Shown here: one piece after another, positions 25,004 to 31,789 of the stretch
Layout: the number at the start of each line of letters is the position of its first letter
Position numbering within the stretch: the stretch's first letter is position 1
Notes under the pieces: generated by a model
What the model saw: the letters and a program-made list of their open reading frames with translations, nothing else
Told to the model about the DNA's origin: nothing
Databases searched by the model: none
Assembly: GCA_943788115.1 (NCBI GenBank)
Contig: CALSPA010000015.1
Coordinates: 1-36,672, forward strand
DNA: 36,672 bases
From: an uncultured Flavobacteriales bacterium
GTDB taxonomy: Bacteria > Bacteroidota > Bacteroidia > Flavobacteriales_D > Parvicellaceae
Direction of reading: 5' to 3'
Translations under genes and position numbers: made by a program

Positions 25004-26275
25004 AATTACATCCTTTCCTATATCTTTTCTATAATTCATTTTATTAAAATGAATATTTGATATCGTAGTGTAACTGTTTTTCACAGAAGATTCAATGTCT
25101 TTTCCAAATGAAGTAACAGAAATTACTCTTCCTCCGGCTGTTAGTATTTCACCGTTTTCTTGTTTTGTTCCAGCATGAAATAATACACTTCTTTCGTGTA
25201 GGTCTCCTATTTGTATTTTTTCACCTGTTTTGTACTTTTCAGGATATCCTCCAGAAACAAGCATTACTGTTCCTGCAGATTTAGGGTCAATTTCAACATC
25301 TCTTTCAGATAAAGTATCTGTAGCAATTCCATCAAATAAGTCCAATAAATCTGATTTTAGTCTTGGTAAAATCACTTCAGTTTCAGGGTCGCCTAAACGA
25401 CAGTTATATTCAATTACATATGGGTCGCCCTTTACTAAAATCAATCCAAAAAAGATAAAGCCAGAATATTCAATATTTTCTTTTCTTAAGCCTTTTACGG
25501 TTGGAATAATAATTTGATTCTCAACCTTATCCATAAACTCTCTATTTGCAAACGGTACTGGAGATATTGCACCCATTCCACCTGTATTTAAGCCGGTATC
25601 TCCTTCGCCAATTCTTTTATAATCTTTAGCTTCAGGAAGAATTTTATAAGACATTCCATCTGTTATAATAAAAACACTTACCTCAACACCGTCCAAAAAC
25701 TCTTCAACGACAACCTTATTGCTGGCGTCTCCAAACTTTTTTTTGCTTAACATTTGGCGGAGTTCTGTTTTTGCCTCTTTCAGGTCATTTAAAATAAGAA
25801 CTCCTTTTCCTCCAGCAAGCCCATCTGCTTTTAAAACAAAAGGGGGCTTCATTGTATCTAAGTACAGTTCTCCTTCTTTAATTGTGGCTGAATCAAATGA
25901 TTTATATTTTGCTGTAGGGATGTTGTTTTTAAGCATGAATTTTTTAGAAAAATCTTTACTTCCTTCTAAGATTGCACCTTCTTTTTTTGGACCAATAATG
26001 GTTATTGAAGATAACCCTGGGTCTTTAGCGAAATAATCATGAATACCATTTACAAGTGGTCCTTCTGGGCCCACAACAATTATTTCAACTTTATTTTTTA
26101 TTGCAAAATCCGCAACTTTATCAAAATGCTCAGGATTAATAGCAACATTTTCACCTAATTCTGATGTACCTGCATTGCCAGGGGCAATATATAGTTTATT
26201 TAATAATGAGCTTTGAGATATTTTCCAAGCAAGCGCATGCTCTCTACCTCCTGAACCTAAGACAAGTACTATCAT
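24989..26275 (-). CDS. purD: Phosphoribosylamine--glycine ligase
   Basis: ATP-grasp enzyme of the second purine step, joining phosphoribosylamine and glycine to give GAR. The 428-residue length is typical. It opens with VLVLGSGGREHALAWKI, then has APGNAGTSELGENV, the ATP-grasp loop KADGLAGGKGVLI (near residue 147) and the metal-binding region IEYNCRLGDPETEVILPRL. It is a single gene on minus, convergent with the small membrane protein, and with purQ about 1.3 kb downstream on the same strand, but separated by the oppositely oriented small gene. Confidence 0.96.
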   Translation of the reverse strand: MIVLVLGSGGREHALAWKISQSSLLNKLYIAPGNAGTSELGENVAINPEHFDKVADFAIKNKVEIIVVGPEGPLVNGIHDYFAKDPGLSSITIIGPKKEGAILEGSKDFSKKFMLKNNIPTAKYKSFDSATIKEGELYLDTMKPPFVLKADGLAGGKGVLILNDLKEAKTELRQMLSKKKFGDASNKVVVEEFLDGVEVSVFIITDGMSYKILPEAKDYKRIGEGDTGLNTGGMGAISPVPFANREFMDKVENQIIIPTVKGLRKENIEYSGFIFFGLILVKGDPYVIEYNCRLGDPETEVILPRLKSDLLDLFDGIATDTLSERDVEIDPKSAGTVMLVSGGYPEKYKTGEKIQIGDLHERSVLFHAGTKQENGEILTAGGRVISVTSFGKDIESSVKNSYTTISNIHFNKMNYRKDIGKDVIKKVK

Positions 26276-26431
26276 AAATGATTTTTTTACAAAAGAAAAA
26301 AGAAATAAGTCTCAAAACCAATAATGTTGTCAACATCTTATCCATTCTTTTAAACATTTAATATAATTCAAACAAAAATCAAATTAAGACTACAATAGTT
26401 GACTGAAATATAAAATAAACCGTTATTTTAT

Positions 26432-26439
26432 TAACTTTG
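26432..26439 (+). promoter_or_regulatory. Putative -7 box very close to the metal-cluster start codon
   Basis: TAACTTTG (TAnnTTTG) ends only 3 bases before the ATG at 26443, so the transcript would start at or next to the start codon. The -33 side is weak (TTG at 26399-26401 is too far). Either the transcript is leaderless or the match is chance. Confidence 0.35.
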
Positions 26440-26442
26440 AAC

Positions 26443-26763
26443 ATGAATCGGCTTATTTCTGTATTTATTATTGCCCTTTATTTGCTGTTTAATATTGGTC
26501 TGTCACTTAATATCCATGAGTGTGCAAACGGGAAAATAGACCTTAATTTTTTTACTTTCCTTAAAGAGGACTCAAATTGTCAACAAAAGAAATGTTGCCA
26601 TCATGAAGAAAAAAATGATGATCAATGTAATTGTGAAGATTTAATAGTTTTCTTAGAACTTAGTGATGAGCAAATTTCAATATCGTTACCCTTTTTAGAA
26701 TTTGATTATAACTTTATTAGTGCTTATTTAACTCAACCCTTCAAAGAGCTTTTAAATGAGTAA
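26443..26763 (+). CDS. Cys/His-rich small secreted or membrane-anchored protein (HYC_CC_PP-like)
   Basis: A 106-residue protein. The N-terminus is a signal peptide or anchor (residues about 3-22, LISVFIIALYLLFNIGLSL) followed by NIHEC. The middle holds a dense cluster of likely metal ligands, CQQKKCCHHEEKNDDQCNCED (about residues 44-64). I chose the ATG at 26443, since the longer version would need a TTG at 26437 and adds only two residues. Proteins of this outline (HYC_CC_PP) sit beside HMA-domain proteins and TonB receptors in Bacteroidota, and the same is true here. A role in periplasmic metal binding, perhaps copper, is inferred from the ligands and neighbours. Confidence 0.7.
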   Translation: MNRLISVFIIALYLLFNIGLSLNIHECANGKIDLNFFTFLKEDSNCQQKKCCHHEEKNDDQCNCEDLIVFLELSDEQISISLPFLEFDYNFISAYLTQPFKELLNE

Positions 26764-26851
26764 TGTAAACGAAGAACATTTAGCAAACCCACCTCCTTTA
26801 ATACCTATATTCAATCGCATTATTTCAACACAGCAACTACTTTTTTACGCC

Positions 26852-26899
26852 TAATTTAAATTGTTTCAATTAGCATTAGTTATTAAACAATTTAAATTA
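26852..26899 (+). promoter_or_regulatory. Long perfect hairpin just upstream of the HMA-domain gene
   Basis: TAATTTAAATTGTTT (26852-26866) and AAACAATTTAAATTA (26885-26899) are perfect 15-bp inverted repeats. The 18-base loop can pair further as AATTA with TAGTT (one G-U). The structure ends 8 bases before the ATG at 26908 and has no T-run after it, so it is not a standard terminator. It could be an operator dyad or an RNA element that controls translation of the downstream genes. Confidence 0.6.
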
Positions 26900-26907
26900 T
26901 TAAAAGC

Positions 26908-27240
26908 ATGAAAAAAATATTATTATTATTAAGCATCTTCGTTTCTCTTCAATTATCCGCACAAACAAAAAAAACAATAGACACCAAAATTTTTGTTAAT
27001 GGAATTTGTGGTATGTGTGAAGATAGAATTGAAAATGTCTTGGATGTAAAAGGCATTAAGCTAGCAAATTGGGATGAAGATTCTAAAATGTGTAGAATAG
27101 TTTACAGGCAAGATCTTATTTCAGAAGAAAAGATTCATCAAATTCTAGCAGATGCCGGGCATGACACAAAAAAAGTGAAAGCAACAAAAGAGGCTTATGA
27201 AAACCTTCACCATTGTTGTCATTACAAAAGAGAAAATTAG
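26908..27240 (+). CDS. Secreted HMA-domain heavy-metal-binding protein (copper-chaperone-like)
   Basis: A 110-residue protein with a signal peptide (residues 1-18, ending LSA-Q) and a ferredoxin-like HMA domain. The metal site is C34-G-M-C37 in FVNGICGMCEDRIE, shifted from the usual GMxCxxC loop but still a CxxC. The end, LHHCCHYKREN, adds a second His/Cys cluster. HMA domains of this sort bind Cu(I) or related ions. It lies downstream of the Cys/His-rich gene and 2 bases before TonB receptor 2, so it and the receptor are one transcription unit. A periplasmic relay between receptor and inner membrane is a reasonable inference. Confidence 0.85.
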   Translation: MKKILLLLSIFVSLQLSAQTKKTIDTKIFVNGICGMCEDRIENVLDVKGIKLANWDEDSKMCRIVYRQDLISEEKIHQILADAGHDTKKVKATKEAYENLHHCCHYKREN

Positions 27241-27242
27241 TC

Positions 27243-29591
27243 ATGAAAAAGCTATTTTTTTGTATAATAACATTACTGTTGTTAGGAACTTCGTATTCAC
27301 AACAGGGGAATGTTTCAGGTCATGTTTTTGAATATATTTCAGAAGATTCAATTTCTCCTCTTCCTGGTGTAAATGTGTATTATTTAGGGACATCTAAAGG
27401 TACTATTACAAATACAGAAGGGTTTTTTGAATTAGAAAACGATAACAGTTACCAGCAATTAGTATTTAGTTTTACAGGGTTTAAAAAAGACACTTTAGAG
27501 ATTCAACAGAGTAAGGAAATTAATATTATTCTAAGGGATGGTGAAATATTAGATGAATTTGTTGTTGAATTTAGGAAAGGTAATTACAGCTTTTCTAAGT
27601 TTAATCCTAGAGATGCTCATATCATTACAACAGGAGAATTAAGAAAAGCAGCTTGTTGTAATTTAGCAGAAAGTTTTGAAACAAACCCTTCAATAGATGC
27701 AAGTTTCACAGATGCTGTTACAGGCACCAAGCAAATTCAAATGCTAGGGCTGTCTGGAAAGTATGTTCAAATTTTATCTGGAAACATCCCTACAGTTAGA
27801 GGGTTAGGTGTTATTTATGGATTAGATCAAATTCCGGGCGCATGGATAAATGGAATTTCTGTTTCTAAGGGCGCTGGCTCTGTACTAAATGGGTATGAAA
27901 GCATGGTGGGGCAAATTAATTTAGAATTAAAGCAGCCCGGTAATTCAGAAAAGTTCCATTTAAACCTATACGGAAATCAAGCAGGTAGAATTGAGGGGAA
28001 TTCCTATTTTAATACTAAAGTGGGTAAAAAATGGGAAACGACTCTTTTAGGACATGTAAAAAAGCAACAATTAAATAATGATAGAAATGAAGACGGCTTT
28101 TTAGATAACCCACTAACCGATAATTATATTTTTAGAAATCAATGGAATTTTAGGTCAAAGAAAATTCACATGGAGCTAGGAGCAGATTATGTTCATTCAA
28201 ATGGAATTTCAGGAAATTTATCTTTACACGATTCATTAACTCCATCTATTTCTGAGGGACAGTATAAAGTTGAACTAAACACAGATAAGGTTGGAGCATT
28301 TGCGAAAATAGGATACTTGTTTCCTAATGATGAGTTTAAAAGTTTAGCGCTGCAGCTAAATGGTACTTATACCAATCAAGAAGCTGTTTTTGGAATTAAA
28401 AATTATAGTGGACTACAAAAAAGTGTTTATGCAAATTTAATTTTCCAGCAAAAAATAGGTAACGAAGAAGATTGTAACGATGAGAATCCCGAAGAAGAAT
28501 GTAATGATGAAAATGAGAATTATTTTAAGACAGGCCTTAGTATTCAATATGACAATATTGATGAAAACTTATTAAGCACAGATGCTTCTTTTGCAATGAA
28601 CGGTACCTATCTATTGGAAGAAATTGTTCCAGGAGGATATTTTGAATTTACGCACGTTTCTGAAAAACTAGGGTTAATAGCTGGCTTAAGAGCCGATTAC
28701 AGTAATATATACGGTGCATTTATTACTCCAAGATTACATTTAAGATATAACATTACGAATGAATCTATTCTTAAATTAATGGCTGGAAGCGGCAGAAGAA
28801 CACCATCTCTTATAATGGAAAATGTGGGCTTGTTAGCATCTTCTAGAAATTGGCTTTTGCATCCAAACAGTCAAAACAACACTAATGAAAACAATCCATT
28901 TGGACTAGAGCAAGAAGGTTCATGGAATTTAGGAGGAGCTTTTCTTCAGGAATTCGAACTCTTTTATAGAGAAGGTTCTTTTCATGCAGACTTTTATCAT
29001 ACTTTTTTTCAAAACCAATTAATTGTGGACTTGGATCAAACGGCAAGAGAGGTGCATTTTTATAACTTAGACGGAATTTCAGTTTCTAATTCGTTACAAT
29101 TAGAATTAAATTATGAATTGTTTAAAAGGTTTGACATTAGATTAGCCTATAGATATTTAGATGTATATAAAACATATTCTGGTCAATTACGAGAAAAACC
29201 GCTGCTATCTAAACACAGAGGGTTTGTAAATTTGGCTTATGAAACCAAAAAGAATAAAGCGAAACAATGGAAGCTTGATTTAACTACTCAATGGATAGGC
29301 AGTCAAAGAATTCCTTTTACTCTTGATAATCGACCAGATTTAGTTCTTCAAGGAAGAAGCGATGATTATTTCTTAATGAATGCTCAAATTACTAGAGTAT
29401 TTGGCAAAAGACTTGAGGTTTATTTAGGAGGAGAGAACTTGTTAAATTTTACGCAGCAAAACCCAATTTTATCTTCAGAAAATCCATATGGAGAATACTT
29501 TGAAAGCTCCTTGGTTTGGGCTCCAATTTTTGGCCGTATGATTTATGGTGGATTAAGATTTACTATTGGCGAAGTAGAGCATCATCAATAG
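27243..29591 (+). CDS. TonB-dependent receptor, probably for a metal or metal complex
   Basis: A 782-residue outer-membrane receptor. It has a signal peptide (ending YSQQ), a carboxypeptidase-regulatory-like domain (about residues 20-95), and a plug domain with the unusual KAACCNLAESFETNPS (about 135-150) and TGTKQIQMLGLSGKYVQIL. The barrel contains an acidic insert with two CNDEN units (C411 and C420). The CCN plug motif is, from memory, typical of receptors that neighbour HMA proteins. I chose the ATG at 27243, two bases after the HMA stop, since it gives a proper signal peptide. Its 3' end overlaps the convergent deacetylase gene by 29 bases. A metal substrate is inferred from context. Confidence 0.88.
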   Translation: MKKLFFCIITLLLLGTSYSQQGNVSGHVFEYISEDSISPLPGVNVYYLGTSKGTITNTEGFFELENDNSYQQLVFSFTGFKKDTLEIQQSKEINIILRDGEILDEFVVEFRKGNYSFSKFNPRDAHIITTGELRKAACCNLAESFETNPSIDASFTDAVTGTKQIQMLGLSGKYVQILSGNIPTVRGLGVIYGLDQIPGAWINGISVSKGAGSVLNGYESMVGQINLELKQPGNSEKFHLNLYGNQAGRIEGNSYFNTKVGKKWETTLLGHVKKQQLNNDRNEDGFLDNPLTDNYIFRNQWNFRSKKIHMELGADYVHSNGISGNLSLHDSLTPSISEGQYKVELNTDKVGAFAKIGYLFPNDEFKSLALQLNGTYTNQEAVFGIKNYSGLQKSVYANLIFQQKIGNEEDCNDENPEEECNDENENYFKTGLSIQYDNIDENLLSTDASFAMNGTYLLEEIVPGGYFEFTHVSEKLGLIAGLRADYSNIYGAFITPRLHLRYNITNESILKLMAGSGRRTPSLIMENVGLLASSRNWLLHPNSQNNTNENNPFGLEQEGSWNLGGAFLQEFELFYREGSFHADFYHTFFQNQLIVDLDQTAREVHFYNLDGISVSNSLQLELNYELFKRFDIRLAYRYLDVYKTYSGQLREKPLLSKHRGFVNLAYETKKNKAKQWKLDLTTQWIGSQRIPFTLDNRPDLVLQGRSDDYFLMNAQITRVFGKRLEVYLGGENLLNFTQQNPILSSENPYGEYFESSLVWAPIFGRMIYGGLRFTIGEVEHHQ

Positions 29592-30198
29592 ATGAAAAAA
29601 CAAATCCTTTTTCTTTAAGTGTGGTGATAACTGAAGGTAGCACTTCTAGCATCTTTTCTGCAAATTTAGGATTGTCATGTAAAACAATAATTGATCCTGA
29701 CTCGGTGTTTTCGATTATGTTTTTTTGAATTTTTAAACTGTCTACCGTCTCGTCAAAATCAGCACCAATTACATCCCACATAATAATTTTAAAGTGAGGC
29801 ATTAGCTTTTTCACTTGCTTGGGAGTTATTTTTCCATATGGAGGCCTGAACAAAGATGAAGTAAAAACCTTTGAACACAGATCTACATCATTTAAATACT
29901 CTTTATTAGGCGTTTTCCATCCATTTTTATGAGTTTGAGAGTGGTTGCCAATATCGTGATTAGATTTTAATAGTTGTGAAAATAATTTAGGGTGCTTTTG
30001 TGCTTGTTTACCAATGCAAAAGAAAGTTGCCGGCACATCGTACTTTGTTAGTATCGTTAGTATTTTGTCTGTAATAACAGGATTAGGCCCATCATCAAAA
30101 GTTAAAAAGATCTTGTTTTCTGAATTAGGAATTCTCCAAATACAAGAGGGATATAACCACCTAAATAAAGTGGGTGTTTTAACAAGATAGCTAGGCAT
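29563..30198 (-). CDS. Polysaccharide deacetylase family protein (NodB homology domain)
   Basis: A 211-residue carbohydrate-esterase-4-type metal-dependent deacetylase. Motif 1 is LTFDDGPNPV with the two Asp, motif 2 is GNHSQTH with H-x3-H, motif 3 is SLFRPPYGKITP, and the late His is in IIVLHDNP. I chose the ATG at 30198, which overlaps the upstream stop as TAATG and suggests translational coupling; a start at 30219 would reach into the upstream gene. No clear signal peptide is seen, so its location is uncertain. It probably removes acetyl groups from an envelope or exported glycan. It shares a transcription unit with the DUF2723 gene. Confidence 0.88.
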   Translation of the reverse strand: MPSYLVKTPTLFRWLYPSCIWRIPNSENKIFLTFDDGPNPVITDKILTILTKYDVPATFFCIGKQAQKHPKLFSQLLKSNHDIGNHSQTHKNGWKTPNKEYLNDVDLCSKVFTSSLFRPPYGKITPKQVKKLMPHFKIIMWDVIGADFDETVDSLKIQKNIIENTESGSIIVLHDNPKFAEKMLEVLPSVITTLKEKGFVFSSIDDALLRQ

Positions 30199-31466
30199 TA
30201 AATACGATTTCCACTCCACATAAATGAATAGTAAACAGGAAATGATTGACCTCCAAAAAAGAATTTTTGGCGTTCATTTGAATGCTCATAAAATTTTTGT
30301 CTTACTTGATTAATAACACTTTTAAATTCAGAATTCTTTAATACACCTAAATCTTTAAAATACGTAGGATTATCTTCATTATTAGCTCCAGTTACAATTG
30401 CATTATAAGCTTGTTCAGCTTGATTGTTGTAATAATGGTAATTGAACTGCTGTATTATCATCATGCTTTCTTTAGAAATAGAGGCCTCTCGTAGCATCTC
30501 TAAATTATTCATGCATTTACCAAACTCAGGCCAGACCTGATTGAAATAGGCGTCTTCAAAGCTTAAATAATGCTTTAGTTTATTAAGCTCTATGTCGACT
30601 AGTTTTTTACCCAAAGCGTTACCTTTTAAAGTATCACCGGCATCAAAATAATTAGCACACAGATAAAAACAAATATCATCTGCAGGTACCTGGTTGTTTT
30701 CTATAGGCATTATTTTAAATGTAGTATCTAAGATTGCGATTGACATATTTAGTTTTTGATCAATGACATAAGAAATAATTTCATTATTTATTGAATCCCT
30801 ATTAATTTCTAATAAAGCTTTATTTTTCATCGCATTTATTTTTACGAATAAAGCTTTATTTTTCACCGCATTTATTTTTACTATTGAATCATTTATTTTT
30901 ACTAATGAAGCTTTATTTTTTCTGATATTCATTTCTAAAACTTCTGTAATCTTGTTAAGATCATTAGAGTTGTAATCTGATTTTAGTTTAACAACCAATT
31001 TTTTTCTACTTTCTATTTTTTCTTTTAAGACATTGTCTTTTAGTGAATTTAATTGTTTATCTAACATCGAAATTGCAGCAAGAGCGGAACTACTTTCTTT
31101 TATTAAGGCATCAGTGAGCTTCATAATTTGAAGCCTAATGTTTTGAACCATTCTCATGGTGTAGTAATCAACTAAAACACCCTCTTCATGCATATTTCCC
31201 CAAAGGAAATTAACTTTTTTGGTAGAGTCGTTAGGGAGTTGTAAATCATACCCGGAGGTCATTAAGTCTACCATTTTAGACGAGTTTAACCCGCCATTGC
31301 CACCATATTCTAATGGAGTTAGCTTAAACGTCATTCCTTCTCCTTGCATGTACTTATTTAGGTATTCATTTGCTTGCATCCCAACAACACTCGCAAAATA
31401 TATTGGCCTATCCCATTGGTAGTTTGAAAGCATGTCGAGAACGGCTAAATCAGCCTTATAAAGCAT
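30198..31466 (-). CDS. DUF2723 C-terminal fragment
   Basis: A 422-residue stretch that opens MLYKADLAVLDMLSNYQWDRPIYFAS, a DUF2723 hallmark, then NEYLNKYMQGEG and KLTPLEY. Residues about 115-230 are an unusual coiled coil with tandem 12-residue repeats (see 30811-30924). The end is the true stop, overlapping the deacetylase start. It may be annotated as a separate gene, but the homology runs on from the preceding fragment. Confidence 0.8.
   Translation of the reverse strand: MLYKADLAVLDMLSNYQWDRPIYFASVVGMQANEYLNKYMQGEGMTFKLTPLEYGGNGGLNSSKMVDLMTSGYDLQLPNDSTKKVNFLWGNMHEEGVLVDYYTMRMVQNIRLQIMKLTDALIKESSSALAAISMLDKQLNSLKDNVLKEKIESRKKLVVKLKSDYNSNDLNKITEVLEMNIRKNKASLVKINDSIVKINAVKNKALFVKINAMKNKALLEINRDSINNEIISYVIDQKLNMSIAILDTTFKIMPIENNQVPADDICFYLCANYFDAGDTLKGNALGKKLVDIELNKLKHYLSFEDAYFNQVWPEFGKCMNNLEMLREASISKESMMIIQQFNYHYYNNQAEQAYNAIVTGANNEDNPTYFKDLGVLKNSEFKSVINQVRQKFYEHSNERQKFFFGGQSFPVYYSFMWSGNRI
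30811..30924 (-). repeat. In-frame 36-bp tandem duplication plus degenerate half copies in the DUF2723 gene
   Basis: Two 36-bp copies, 30811-30846 and 30847-30882, differ at very few positions. They are followed by two shorter related units at 30883-30903 and 30904-30924. On the minus strand they encode units like VKINAVKNKALF and VKINAMKNKALL, extending a coiled coil by a whole number of residues. Confidence 0.8.
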
Positions 31467-31497
31467 GCCCCCTTTTAGTCTCCATTTAATAGTGTCT

Positions 31498-31749
31498 CTA
31501 AAGATTGTAGAATTTGATTGCTCTCTCGGTTATAATGTTGTTTTTAACAGCAGCAGTTTTATTGACAGGAATATAAATGTTTTTAAAATCTATGTAATAC
31601 TCTTCATTGCAGCTATAACGATAAAAATCTTTTTTGTGGGATTCATCACAAATAAAATTAATTGCATCTTTTGCTGTATACCATTTTTGAGGCCAGTTTT
31701 TTAATAATTCAGAACAGTTAGTTGAAACCGTTTGAATTTTTTGCAACAA
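31498..31749 (-). CDS. DUF2723 internal fragment
   Basis: As read, 83 residues (LLQKIQTVSTNCSEL through ERAIKFYNL), including FKNIYIPVNKTAAVKNN, which matches the short conserved stretch before the C-terminal domain of DUF2723 proteins. Its start codon is a TTG that is probably not used. One extra T near 31500 moves the frame into the next fragment (RDTIKWRLKGGMLYKADLA). Confidence 0.65.
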   Translation of the reverse strand: MLQKIQTVSTNCSELLKNWPQKWYTAKDAINFICDESHKKDFYRYSCNEEYYIDFKNIYIPVNKTAAVKNNIITERAIKFYNL

Positions 31750-31789
31750 ACCACTAACAGTGTCCTGAGTACCTTGGGTTCATCAATAG

